A stretch of 64,000 nt of DNA from an uncultured Acetobacteraceae bacterium (GCA_903907955.1 CAIVPZ010000109.1:124001-188000); one strand, 5' to 3'. Positions 16,899 to 25,807 are shown, numbered from the stretch's first letter. Made by a program: numbers and translations. The notes: generated by a model from the letters alone, not told the origin.

Positions 16899-17983
16899 GA
16901 GCACCCCAGCTTTGCATCGACCAGATTGTTGGCAAGCAGGACCGCCGCGTCCGCGTCGGGTCCGCTGCCGTCCGCCCCGATCTGCTGCCAGAGCCCCGGC
17001 TGGTGATTGAACGGGAAGCCGCCGACGATGACCTTGACGCCGCTGCACTCCGGACGATCACGGACCAGGTCGATCAGGCGCTTCACCTCCTCGATGTGAT
17101 GGGCGATGGTGGCGGAGATTGCCAGCACGCCGGCCCGGCGTTCGATGACGGCCTGGACAACGTCGCTGATCGGGGTGTTGGCGCCGGTATAATACGAGTC
17201 CCAGCCATCGATTTCGAAAAAGTCGGCAACCATGCGCGCGCCCAGCTCATGCAGCTCGCCGCTGACACAGGCGACAACGACGGTGCGGCCAATCTTCTTG
17301 CTGGAAAAGATGTACGAATAAAGCTGTGACATGATGAGCTGGGTTGCCGCCGTCGCGTAGTGCTCCTCGGCAACGCTGATCCGGTTGATCTGCCACAGGC
17401 GGCCGATCTCATGCATGGTGGGCAGGAACACGTGGAGGTAGATTTCCTTGATCGGCGTGCCCAGTTCCGCCATCTGCAGCACCAGACGGCTGCCCAGTTG
17501 CCGGTCGCCGCGGAGCAACGCCCGGAAATAGAGGGTTGCCAGTGGCGAGAGCGGCGCACCCGGCCGCAGGAAGCCCGGCGGCTCATCGGGCAGCTCCGGC
17601 ATGGCCTGCAAGGCCGCCAGCACGACATCGGAAGCCTGGCTGCCGGCATCGTTGGGAAGCCCCCGGCGCACGGCCGCCGCGACATATTCCAGATGCAGTG
17701 CGAGCGCCGAGTCCGGCACGCCCCGCTGGATCAGCGCGGCCTTTGCCCAGCCCACGCAATCGATGAACAGGATTGGCTTGTCCCATGCCAGGGCCCGGCG
17801 AAGGTCGGCAAGGAGATGCCCGGCAATCTGCCGCAGGAACTTCTGCCTGTCGGCGCCATCGCCGCTGCCGTTGGGCTGGGAGGGGGCCGGCACCCGGCCG
17901 GTGAGGTCGCTGACGATTTCGGCGCGTGCCGCGACCAGCCACTCGCTCGCCTGCAGTTGCGGCGACCGGGAGTCGCTTACCAT
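16895..17983 (-). CDS. Cobalamin-binding protein with CarH-like photosensor motifs
   Basis: A 362-residue protein. The N-terminal part (~50-130) is helical and shares a block with the unknown protein at 14864-15520. Residues ~145-225 are a B12-binding cap domain containing W197-x9-E207-H208 (WQINRISVAEEH), the Wx9EH motif that places the upper axial side in light-sensing AdoCbl proteins such as CarH. The Rossmann domain (~233-355) carries SGELHELG with His245 as the lower ligand; CarH-type proteins likewise use GExHExG rather than DxHxxG. There is no MerR DNA-binding domain, so the output is probably protein contact with the kinase encoded by the overlapping next gene. Light or B12 sensing is inference from the motifs. 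It is the first gene of the clock operon. Confidence 0.85.
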   Translation of the reverse strand: MVSDSRSPQLQASEWLVAARAEIVSDLTGRVPAPSQPNGSGDGADRQKFLRQIAGHLLADLRRALAWDKPILFIDCVGWAKAALIQRGVPDSALALHLEYVAAAVRRGLPNDAGSQASDVVLAALQAMPELPDEPPGFLRPGAPLSPLATLYFRALLRGDRQLGSRLVLQMAELGTPIKEIYLHVFLPTMHEIGRLWQINRISVAEEHYATAATQLIMSQLYSYIFSSKKIGRTVVVACVSGELHELGARMVADFFEIDGWDSYYTGANTPISDVVQAVIERRAGVLAISATIAHHIEEVKRLIDLVRDRPECSGVKVIVGGFPFNHQPGLWQQIGADGSGPDADAAVLLANNLVDAKLGCS

Positions 17984-18493
17984 GGCCGGGCCAGCCGGGC
18001 TGCGGTGGCATCGCCGCGGGTGCGGCAGGCCGTCGCCGGACTGTTCAGCGCAACGAGGCCAACCTTGCGGTCAGGCGTTCGCGCGGGTGCGCTTCTCATC
18101 CCCCCTCCAGCGCATCACCATTCCGATGTCTCGCTTGCAACGCCTGGTTCCCTCTCCGCGCCCTTGTCCGCCTGGCCGCCGGCTCAACGGGCCTGGAGTC
18201 CGCCGTTGGAGCCGGAACACCAGGGCAATTTCCGATCGGCCTGCATCGTGCCCGGCGGCGGCGAAATCGTTCGCGCGGTCCTTTGGGGGGAAGGCGCCGG
18301 GAATTCCGACCCTCGCTTGCCAGAGGCGGCCGGGGGTGTCAATCGGCGTTCAAACCCGGCGATCCGGGGCGCGGCAGCCGATCCTTGAGGCTTTGGGGCA
18401 AATGGCTCATTCTGCCGCCCCAGGCCCGGCGGCAGGCACGCATTGTGGTGCGCGGCCAGCTTGGCCATGACCCCAAGCCATGATTGTCGCTCC
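17984..18493. other. Intergenic region between the clock operon and cimA
   Basis: About 510 nt separate the divergent starts. It must hold the promoters for both directions. I found no sigma-54 element, no NifA site, no convincing -35/-10 pair and no RNA gene. Short open frames here lack ribosome sites or recognisable protein. Confidence 0.5.
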
Positions 18494-20173
18494 ATGACGG
18501 CCCTGACGCCCGCTGCCGCCCCGCCCCCGGATCATCGCCCCGCCGCCGCGGCACAGGATCGCCGCATCCTGCTGTACGACACCACCCTGCGCGACGGCGC
18601 CCAGACGCAGGGGGTGGATTTCTCGGTGGTGGACAAGCAGGTGATCGCCGCCGAACTCGACCGCCTCGGGGTCGATTACATCGAGGGCGGCTGGCCGGGG
18701 GCCAACCCCACCGATGATGCGTTCTTCGCCAGCCCGCCGCCGCTGCGCCACGCCGCGCTCACCGCTTTCGGCATGACAAGGCGCCCGGGGCGCAGTGCCG
18801 CCAACGATCCGGGCCTCGGCGCGGTGCTGCAGGCGGACACGGCGGCGGTTTGCCTGGTGGGCAAGGCGTCCGATCTGGCGGCGGAACTCGCGCTGGGGGT
18901 GACGCCGGCGGAAAACCTCGATCTCATCGGCGACACCGTGGCCGAAGCGGTGCGCCGCGGTCGCGACGTGCTGTTCGATGCCGAACATTTTTTCGACGGC
19001 TACCAGCGCAACCCCGAATACGCGCTGGCCTGCCTGCGGCGGGCGCAGCAGGCGGGCGCCTCCTGGCTGGTGCTGTGCGATACCAATGGCGGCACCCTGC
19101 CCGGGCAGATCTCGGCCATCGTCGGCGCAGTGGTGGCGGCGCTGCCGGGGGCGCGCATCGGCATTCATACCCATAACGATACCGAAACAGCGGTGGCCGG
19201 CAGCCTGGCCGCGGTGGCCGCCGGGGCGGGGATGATCCAGGGCACGCTGAACGGCCTCGGCGAGCGCTGCGGCAATGCCAATCTCACCGCGCTGATCCCG
19301 ACTCTCATGCTGAAACTGGGCTACCGGACCGGCGTCAGCGACGATGGCCTGCGCCGCCTCACCGAGGTCAGCCGCATGCTGGATGAGCGGCTGAACCGGG
19401 CACCCAACCGGCACGCCGCCTATGTCGGCGAGAATGCCTTTGCCCATAAGGGCGGGCTGCACGCCGCGGCGGTGGCCCGCGACACCAGCACCTATGAGCA
19501 TGTCGCGCCGGCGCGGGTGGGCAACCGGCGCCATGTCATCGTTTCCGATCAGGCCGGCCGGGCCAATCTGGTGGCCCGGCTATCGGAGGTCGGCATCGCC
19601 GTGGCCGCCGATGATCCGCGCATCCCGACGCTGGTCGAGATCGTCAAGCGGCACGAATTCGAGGGCTATACCTATGACGGCGCCGAGGCCAGCTTCGAAC
19701 TGCTCGCCCGCCGCACCCTGGGCGAGGTGCCGGAATTCTTCCGCGTCGCCTCGTTCCGCGCCATCGACGAGCGGCGCTGGAATGCCAGCGGCGAGCTGAT
19801 CACCCTGTCCGAGGCCACCGTCAAGGTCGAGGTGCAGGGCGCGTTGCAGATGACGGTGGCCGAGGGCAACGGCCCGGTGAATGCGCTGGATACGGCGCTA
19901 CGCAAGGTGCTGCTGCCGCTGTTCCCGGCGCTGCAGGGTATGCGTCTGGCCGATTACCGGGTGCGCATCCTCACCCCGCAGGAGGGCACCAAGGCAGTGA
20001 CCCGGGTGATGATCGACAGCCATGATGTCAACCTCCCCGCGCTCGGGCGCTGGTCCACCGTCGGCGTCTCCGGCAATGTCATCGACGCCTCGTTCAGTGC
20101 GCTGCACGACGCGATCACTTACCGCCTGTTCTGCGCCCGGCTGGAAACGCCGGGGGCGCCCCATCGGCGCTGA
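18494..20173 (+). CDS. cimA: (R)-citramalate synthase
   Basis: A 559-residue enzyme of the DRE-TIM family (alpha-isopropylmalate synthase-like) condensing pyruvate with acetyl-CoA to citramalate for threonine-independent isoleucine synthesis. The catalytic motif LYDTTLRDGAQTQGVDF is at ~27-43, HTHNDTE supplies metal His, and the C-terminal LeuA-type regulatory domain (~405-530) includes EVPEFFRVASFRAIDERRWN. The long CimA type (~530-560 residues) rather than NifV or LeuA is indicated by the AQTQGVDFS variant and GGWPGANPTDD. ATG 18494 is chosen since upstream Met codons add an unconserved tail. A palindromic repeat cluster follows its stop. Confidence 0.9.
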   Translation: MTALTPAAAPPPDHRPAAAAQDRRILLYDTTLRDGAQTQGVDFSVVDKQVIAAELDRLGVDYIEGGWPGANPTDDAFFASPPPLRHAALTAFGMTRRPGRSAANDPGLGAVLQADTAAVCLVGKASDLAAELALGVTPAENLDLIGDTVAEAVRRGRDVLFDAEHFFDGYQRNPEYALACLRRAQQAGASWLVLCDTNGGTLPGQISAIVGAVVAALPGARIGIHTHNDTETAVAGSLAAVAAGAGMIQGTLNGLGERCGNANLTALIPTLMLKLGYRTGVSDDGLRRLTEVSRMLDERLNRAPNRHAAYVGENAFAHKGGLHAAAVARDTSTYEHVAPARVGNRRHVIVSDQAGRANLVARLSEVGIAVAADDPRIPTLVEIVKRHEFEGYTYDGAEASFELLARRTLGEVPEFFRVASFRAIDERRWNASGELITLSEATVKVEVQGALQMTVAEGNGPVNALDTALRKVLLPLFPALQGMRLADYRVRILTPQEGTKAVTRVMIDSHDVNLPALGRWSTVGVSGNVIDASFSALHDAITYRLFCARLETPGAPHRR

Positions 20174-20191
20174 GATCGACGGAAAGGCAGG

Positions 20192-20319
20192 CCAGGGCGC
20201 TGCCCTGGACCCGCAAGGGGGCAGTGGCCCCCTTTTAACCCCATTCCCTGGGTTCCAAGGGCCTGTGGCCCTTGGTGGGTCCAGGGCGAAGCCCTGGTGG
20301 GGCTCGGGGCAAAGCCCCG
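20192..20319. repeat. Modular palindromic repeat cluster B (cimA-mlaF gap)
   Basis: Five palindromes in ~130 bp: CCAGGGCGCTGCCCTGG (20192-20208), AAGGGGGCAGTGGCCCCCTT (20216-20235), a CCAAGGGCC...GGCCCTTGG unit (20255-20275), CCAGGGCGAAGCCCTGG (20281-20297) and CGGGGCAAAGCCCCG (20305-20319). It lies between the convergent genes cimA and mlaF and may serve both as a terminator or an mRNA-end stabiliser. Confidence 0.82.
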
Positions 20320-20352
20320 ACAGGATCACGCTAGAGTTATCTGGCTCTCTCC

Positions 20353-21135
20353 CTACCGCCGCAGTTCCATCTGGATCGGCCCCTCGCGGCTGCCGTGGGT
20401 GAACTGGTCGACCACCGCGTTGCCGGTGTCCATCAGCGCCGTTGCCGGCCCCTCCCAGACGATGCGGCCCCTGTGGATCATGGCGACGCGGTCGCCGATG
20501 CGCCGTGCGCTGGCCATGTCGTGGGTGATCGCCACCGCCGTGCTGCCCAGGCGCCTGACGCAATCGACGATCAGGCCGTCGATTACCGCGCCCATGATCG
20601 GGTCCAGCCCGGTGGTGGGCTCGTCGAAGAACATGATATCGGGCCGGGCGGCGATGGCGCGGGCCAGCGCCACCCGCTTCTGCATGCCGCCCGACAGCTC
20701 CGCCGGCCAGAGATCGCCCACCGTGGCGGCGAGGCCGACCTGGGCCAGCACCTCAACGGCGCGGGCGCGGGCCTCGCGCTTGCTTACCTTGTGGCGGGCC
20801 ACCAGGCCGAAGGCGACGTTCTCCCAGACCGGCAGGCTGTCGAACAGCGCGCCGTTCTGGAACAGCATGCCGATGCGCGCGCGCACCGCTTCCGCCTCGC
20901 GCCGGTCCATTCGCAGCACGTCCTGGCCGTCGAACTCGATGCTGCCGGCGTCGGGCTGCAACAGGCCGAGCATGCATTTCAGCAGCACCGACTTGCCGGT
21001 GCCGGAGCCGCCGATCACCACCATGGAGGTGCGCGGCGCCACGTCGAGGTCGATGCCGTCGAGCACAACCTTGTCGCCGAACGCCTTGCGCAGGCCGCGG
21101 ATGCGTATCGTGGGCGTTTCCAGGGCGTTGCTCAT
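20353..21135 (-). CDS. mlaF: Mla-type lipid transport ABC ATPase
   Basis: A 260-residue ABC ATPase of the MlaF/Mkl group, which powers retrograde phospholipid transport between inner and outer membrane. Walker A GGSGTGKS, Q-loop LFQNGALFDSLPVWEN (typical of MlaF), signature LSGGMQKRVALARAIA, Walker B IMFFDEPTTGLDP and the H-switch THDM are all present. ATG overlaps the mlaE stop by 4 nt (ATGA). MlaD, MlaC and MlaB are not in the window. Confidence 0.93.
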   Translation of the reverse strand: MSNALETPTIRIRGLRKAFGDKVVLDGIDLDVAPRTSMVVIGGSGTGKSVLLKCMLGLLQPDAGSIEFDGQDVLRMDRREAEAVRARIGMLFQNGALFDSLPVWENVAFGLVARHKVSKREARARAVEVLAQVGLAATVGDLWPAELSGGMQKRVALARAIAARPDIMFFDEPTTGLDPIMGAVIDGLIVDCVRRLGSTAVAITHDMASARRIGDRVAMIHRGRIVWEGPATALMDTGNAVVDQFTHGSREGPIQMELRR

Positions 21136-21917
21136 CGGGCGAAGAACAGTTCAGTGAGCACGTAGTCGAAGGCGAGGATCAGCACCGACGCGGATACCAC
21201 CGCGTAGGTGGTGGCGGCGCCGACGCCCTGGGCACCGCCGCGGCTGTTGTAGCCCTGGTAGCAGCCCATCAACGTCACCAGGAAGCCGAACATCGCCGCC
21301 TTCACCAGCCCCGACACGACATCGTCGGTTTGCAGGAAGTCGAGCGTGTTGGTCAGGTAGACCCCGGAATTGTAGCCGAGCTTCACCGTGGCGATGATGA
21401 AGCCGCCCAGCACGCCGAGGATGTCGGCCACGAGCACCAGCAGCGGCAACGCCAGCAGCCCGGCGAGCAGGCGGGGGGTGACCAGGTATTTCATCGGGTT
21501 GGTGGAAAGCGTGGTGAGCGCGTCGATCTGGTCGGTGACCCGCATGGTGCCAAGCTCGGCCGCCATGGCGGCGCCGACCCGGCCGGCCACCATCAGCCCG
21601 GCCAGCACCGGGCCAAGCTCGCGGGTGATCGACAGCACCACCAGGTTGGCCACCGCGCTCTCGGCGTTGAAGCGCGACAGGCCGGTGGCGGATTGCAGCG
21701 CCAGCACCATGCCGGTGAAGATCGCCGTCAGCGCCACCACCGGCAGGCTGTAATAGCCGATGTCGAGGAAGGCGCGCAGGAACAGGCGCCAATAGAACGG
21801 CGGGCGGGCCAGGTGCGACAGGCCCTCAAGGGCGAACAGGGCGATCTGGCCGATCAGCCGGCAGGCGCCCAGCAGCGCGCGGCCGACCGCCGCGACGGCA
21901 TCGAGCAGGGCGTTCAC
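21132..21917 (-). CDS. mlaE: MlaE-type lipid ABC transporter permease
   Basis: An inner-membrane permease of the MlaE (YrbE) family with about five hydrophobic segments and the conserved region LSITRELGPVLAGLMVAGRVGAAMAAELGTM. GTG 21917 overlaps the alr stop by 4 nt (GTGA) and is preferred; an in-frame TTG at 21923 adds two residues. It works with the overlapping ATPase. The pairing with alr and dnaB upstream is probably operonic. Confidence 0.92.
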   Translation of the reverse strand: MNALLDAVAAVGRALLGACRLIGQIALFALEGLSHLARPPFYWRLFLRAFLDIGYYSLPVVALTAIFTGMVLALQSATGLSRFNAESAVANLVVLSITRELGPVLAGLMVAGRVGAAMAAELGTMRVTDQIDALTTLSTNPMKYLVTPRLLAGLLALPLLVLVADILGVLGGFIIATVKLGYNSGVYLTNTLDFLQTDDVVSGLVKAAMFGFLVTLMGCYQGYNSRGGAQGVGAATTYAVVSASVLILAFDYVLTELFFAR

Positions 21918-23032
21918 GCGCAATGGGTCCGGGCGATGCGGGGGCCGAGGCCGGTGAGGATTTCGTAGGCGTTGGTGCCGGCCGCCTGCGCCAGGGCTTC
22001 CGGCGGGCTGTGCGGCCCCATCAGCTCCAGCCAGTCGCCGGGCGCGAGCATGGGGTGGTCGGTCACGTCGCAGGTGGTCAGGTCCATGGAAACACGGCCT
22101 ACCAGCGGGACGGGGGGGGCGTCAAAATCCGCCGCCACCGGCCAGGCTGCCAGATCGTGCCCGGACAGGACGCGCCGCCAGCCGTCGGCATAGCCGATGC
22201 CGAGCGTGGCGATGCGCGACGGCCGGGCGGCGCGCCAGGTGGCGTTGTAGCCGACGCCCTCCCCGGCCTCGATTTCCCGCGTCTGCAGGATGCGGGCGCG
22301 CAGGCGCACCGGCAGGCGCATCGGGTTGGGGCGGCCGGGCGTCGGGTTGATGCCGTAGAGCGCCGCGCCTGGGCGGGCGAGGTCGGAGCCGAACCCGGCA
22401 CCGAGGAAGACGCCCGACGAATTGGCGATGCTGCGCGGCCCCGGCGGCAGCACGGCGCAGGCGGCGGCGAACCGCGCCAGTTGAGCCGCGTTGGTGACAT
22501 CGTCGGCCAGCTCCGCGGCGACGAGGTGGGTGAGCACATACCGAAGCACAAACCCGTCCAGCCGGCCCGGATCGTCGGCGAGGACACGCAGGCCGGCGGC
22601 GTCCAGGCCAAGCCGGTTCATGCCGGTATCGACATGCAGCAGCACCGGAAGGCGGCGCCCGTTCCGGCGGGCGAACGCGCTCCAGCGCTCGATGTCGCCG
22701 AGCGAGGCGAGCACGGGAAGGATGTCATGGGCGAGATGATCGCGCTCGGTGCCCGGCGGCGGACCGTTCAGGGCGGCCAGCATGGCGCCGGGCAGCAGCG
22801 GGCGGAGGGCGACCGCCTCGGCCAGGGTGGCGGTGAAGAAGTGGCGGCAGCCGGCGGCGTGCAGCTGCGGCGCGACCGCCGCGGCGCCGAGGCCGTAGGC
22901 GTCGGCCTTCACCACGGCGGCGACCGCGCCGGTCGGGTGAAGGCGGCGCAGTTCCTGCCAGTTGGCGACGATGGCGGCGAGATCGACGTGCAGGATTGCG
23001 GTGGTGTGCGGGGGGAGGGGGTCAGTCGCCAT
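21914..23032 (-). CDS. alr: Alanine racemase
   Basis: PLP enzyme making D-alanine for peptidoglycan, 372 residues. The N-terminal barrel has the PLP Lys in AVVKADAYGLGA (~39-50); the second catalytic residue, Tyr, is in LGIGYADGWRR; DTGMNRLG and PVRLRARILQTREI also match. It begins at ATG 23032, overlapping the dnaB stop by 11 nt; a second ATG is directly upstream (23035). It is tightly coupled to mlaE downstream. dnaB-alr linkage is common in alphaproteobacteria. Confidence 0.94.
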   Translation of the reverse strand: MATDPLPPHTTAILHVDLAAIVANWQELRRLHPTGAVAAVVKADAYGLGAAAVAPQLHAAGCRHFFTATLAEAVALRPLLPGAMLAALNGPPPGTERDHLAHDILPVLASLGDIERWSAFARRNGRRLPVLLHVDTGMNRLGLDAAGLRVLADDPGRLDGFVLRYVLTHLVAAELADDVTNAAQLARFAAACAVLPPGPRSIANSSGVFLGAGFGSDLARPGAALYGINPTPGRPNPMRLPVRLRARILQTREIEAGEGVGYNATWRAARPSRIATLGIGYADGWRRVLSGHDLAAWPVAADFDAPPVPLVGRVSMDLTTCDVTDHPMLAPGDWLELMGPHSPPEALAQAAGTNAYEILTGLGPRIARTHCA

Positions 23033-24518
23033 CATGGTGGAGATCAAGGTCGGCGAAGCGGGTGTATTCGCCCTCGAAGTAGAGATCAATCTTGCCGGTC
23101 GCGCCGTGGCGGTTCTTTTCGATCAGCAGCTCGGCGCGGTTGTGGACGTGCTCCATGTCGCGCTGCCATTTTTCCACCGCGCCGTGGAATTTGTCCTCGT
23201 TTTCGAAGCCGAGCTGTTTGGGCGCGCGCTGCTGCAGGTAGTACTCGTCGCGATAGACGAACATGACCACGTCGGCATCCTGCTCGATCGAGCCGGATTC
23301 GCGCAGATCGGACAGCAGCGGGCGCTTGTCCTCGCGGCTCTCCACCGCGCGCGACAGCTGCGACAGCGCCAGAACCGGAACCGCCAGCTCTTTGGCGATC
23401 GCCTTCAGCCCCTGGGTGATCTGGCTGATTTCCAGCACCCGGTTTTCCGGCCGCGAGCCGGCGGCGGGGCGCATCAGCTGAAGGTAGTCCACCACCACCA
23501 GCGACAGCCCCTTGGTGCGGGCCAGCCGCCGGCAGCGGGTGCGCATGGCCGACAGCGTGATGGCCGCGCTGTCGTCGATATGCAGCGGCAGTGAGCCGAT
23601 CTCGCGCGACACCTGGACGAAGCGGTCGAAATCCTTCTGGCCGATATCGCCGCGCCGGATGCGGTCGCCGGAGATGCGGGCTTCCTCGGCCAGCAGGCGG
23701 GTGGCGAGCTGCTCGGCGCTCATTTCCAGCGAGAAGATGGCGACCGAGCCGCGCGGCACCACGTTCGGGTCGATGGCCCGCCCCTCGGCCTGGATGGCAC
23801 GGGCGGCACCGAAGGCGATCTTGGTGGCCAGCGCGGTCTTGCCCATGCCGGGGCGGCCGGCCAGGATCACCAGGTCGGAGGGGTGCAGGCCGCCGGTTTT
23901 CTTGTCGAGGTCGCGCAGCCCGGTGGACAGGCCGGAAACGCCGCCGGCGCGGTGGAAGGCGCGCTCGGCGTTCTGGATCGCGTCGGTCAGCGCGTGCTCG
24001 AAGGTGACGAAGCCGCCATTGCTTGCCCCGCGCTCGGCGAGGTTGAACAGCTCCTGCTCGGCGATTTCGATCTGCCCCTGGCCGTCCAGCTCGGTGCCGG
24101 CGCCGAAGGCGTTGTTGACCACCGTCTCGCCGATGTCGATCAGCTGGCGGCGCAGCCATGCGTCGTAGATGGCCCGGCCGTACTCGCCGGCGTTGATGAT
24201 GCCCACCATGGCACCGAGCAGCTGGGCCAGGTAGGTGGTGCCGCCGACCTCGTCGAGCACGCCGGAATGCTCGAACTCGGCCTTCAGCGTAACCCCGTCG
24301 GCGAGTTGGCCCGCCTCGATGCGCCGGGCGGCGGCGGCGTAGATGCGGCCGTGGATGGGATCGACGAAATGCTCAGCGGTGAGGAACTCGCTGACGCGCT
24401 CGTAGGCCTTGTTGTTGGCCAGCAGGGCGCCGAGCAGCGCCTGCTCCGCCTGCTGGTTGGAGGGCGGGATGCGCTGCGACAGGCCGAGCAGCGGGGACTG
24501 CGATTCGATGGTGTTCAT
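23022..24518 (-). CDS. dnaB: Replicative DNA helicase DnaB
   Basis: A 498-residue ring helicase. The N-terminal primase-interacting helical domain begins PPSNQQAEQALLGALLANNKAYERV; the RecA-like domain has Walker A AGRPGMGKTA, SLEMSAEQLATRLL, Walker B LSLVVVDYLQLM and the DnaB arginine-finger/motif region SRAVESREDKRPLLSDLRESGSIEQDADVV. No intein is seen. Start ATG 24518 (MNTIESQ) is chosen by family alignment; the longer frame reads non-coding DNA. Confidence 0.96.
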   Translation of the reverse strand: MNTIESQSPLLGLSQRIPPSNQQAEQALLGALLANNKAYERVSEFLTAEHFVDPIHGRIYAAAARRIEAGQLADGVTLKAEFEHSGVLDEVGGTTYLAQLLGAMVGIINAGEYGRAIYDAWLRRQLIDIGETVVNNAFGAGTELDGQGQIEIAEQELFNLAERGASNGGFVTFEHALTDAIQNAERAFHRAGGVSGLSTGLRDLDKKTGGLHPSDLVILAGRPGMGKTALATKIAFGAARAIQAEGRAIDPNVVPRGSVAIFSLEMSAEQLATRLLAEEARISGDRIRRGDIGQKDFDRFVQVSREIGSLPLHIDDSAAITLSAMRTRCRRLARTKGLSLVVVDYLQLMRPAAGSRPENRVLEISQITQGLKAIAKELAVPVLALSQLSRAVESREDKRPLLSDLRESGSIEQDADVVMFVYRDEYYLQQRAPKQLGFENEDKFHGAVEKWQRDMEHVHNRAELLIEKNRHGATGKIDLYFEGEYTRFADLDLHHDGD

Positions 24519-25252
24519 GTCTTGGCGTTCATGCCGCGCAGCATACCGCCGATCCGGCCCGACACCCAGGGCGATCGGGGTGTGGATTGCGTGGATAAGG
24601 GGGAAAGATAGGCCCGGGCGCGAGACCAAGGCGTTCCGGCGTCGGTGGGGTGTGCCGCCGGCTTCGCGACTGCTCCCGACGATGACCACGGCCCTGGGGC
24701 CGGGCCAGTCAGGTCGTTCCCGGAGCCATTTGGCATCGTGGGGCGGCCCTGCCGCGTGGCTTCCGCACGCAGCCAATCTTCTGACCCTTTGATCGGGCAT
24801 GGAGCGGTGGCGTTGATCGGGCAAGGAGCAGAGGACATGCGTTATCTCGCTAATTACTTGATAGAAAGTTGAAATTGCGAATTATGGCAAGCCGAGCATG
24901 GCCCCTACCTAAGGTCGGCTTAGCGTGCGATTTCGAACAAATCGTCTGGTGACCCCATGAACAAGGGTGTGGCTGCTTTGCTTGCCTGTCTGAATACGTC
25001 CCGCCCGCCTGCGGACTCTGGGGACTTCACCAGGGGCCGCGGGCGGAGGACAGCACAGGACACCGGGCCGGGGTGTGGAAGGCGTGGGCGAACGGCGGAG
25101 AGTCTGGGGCCGGGTTGGTGGGTGCACTGGCAACGGCCCGCAACTCGCGGCGCCAACGTGTTGATACCGTTAGCCTCGGGCGTTTAATTTGCTTTCAATA
25201 CGTGATATGAGGGGGCGTTGAATGTAACCCGATAAGTTGATGGGATGATCGC
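24519..25252. other. Gene-poor region upstream of dnaB
   Basis: About 730 nt with no recognisable protein; the open frames in it are low-complexity and overlap on both strands. A patch at ~24850-24930 is relatively AT-rich with imperfect dyad symmetry (AAGCCGA ... TCGGCTT), which could be a promoter or a decayed repeat. No RNA gene was recognised. Confidence 0.45.
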
Positions 25253-25672
25253 ATGAAACAAATATGCAAGACAGCCTTAGCGCTTGGTTTGGTGCTGTTT
25301 TCGGCCAACGCCTATGCGGCCTGCGTTGGTTACGCCGGCCCTGGAGGGCCATGCTATACAGGGCCGGGCGGCGGACTATACACCGGCCCAGGCGGCGGTG
25401 CTTACACTGGTCCCGGTGGTGGCGCTTACACCGGCCCGGGCGGCGGTGCTTACACTGGCCCCGGTGGCGGCGCTTACACCGGTCCAGGCGGCGGCGCTTA
25501 CACTGGCCCAGGGGGTGGTGCTTACACTGGCCCAGGGGGTGGGGCATCCACCGCTCCGGGTGGCGGAGCTTACGCTGGTCCGGGCGGGCCTTGCTCCTCC
25601 GCTCCGGGGGGCGTGGCGTATGACCGATGGAACCGCCCCTCTCCATACTGCAATCAGTCACAGGGACGATGA
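25253..25672 (+). CDS. Secreted glycine-rich repeat protein (YTGPGGGA repeats)
   Basis: A 139-residue protein with a Sec signal peptide (residues 1-22, ending ANAYA) and a mature region that is almost entirely an 8-residue repeat. After ACVGYAGPGGPC come one YTGPGGGL, seven YTGPGGGA, then variants STAPGGGA, YAGPGGPC, SSAPGGVA, and a C-terminal YDRWNRPSPYCNQSQGR. Cys residues flank the array at both ends and could close it by disulphide. Similar small secreted proteins occur in Bradyrhizobium and relatives, function unknown. Pro-Gly-Gly repeats suggest an extended, elastin- or collagen-like periplasmic or surface polymer. Synonymous changes between repeat units argue for selection on the protein. 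Confidence 0.82.
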   Translation: MKQICKTALALGLVLFSANAYAACVGYAGPGGPCYTGPGGGLYTGPGGGAYTGPGGGAYTGPGGGAYTGPGGGAYTGPGGGAYTGPGGGAYTGPGGGASTAPGGGAYAGPGGPCSSAPGGVAYDRWNRPSPYCNQSQGR

Positions 25673-25774
25673 TGCCCGCTTCGCCGGTCACGTCGAGGGC
25701 TTGAGGGTCTGAGCGGGCTTGCGGTCGCTGCGGGCGGGCGGAGGTTCTCAAGAAAGGAACCCCGCCGCGACCGT

Positions 25775-25807
25775 GTGTAACGGGCAGTAGCAGCTTCCCC
25801 GTTACAC
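25775..25807. terminator. Hairpin downstream of the repeat-protein gene
   Basis: A perfect 10-bp inverted repeat, GTGTAACGGG (25775-25784) and CCCGTTACAC (25798-25807), with a 13-nt loop, about 100 nt after the stop. There is no immediate T run on the plus strand, only an AT-rich tract (25818-25850), so terminator function is uncertain. Confidence 0.45.

Noticed and set aside
25355-25620. Tandem 24-bp repeats considered as a CRISPR or microsatellite
   Set aside because: They are in frame, encode an octapeptide array behind a signal peptide, and have no spacers.
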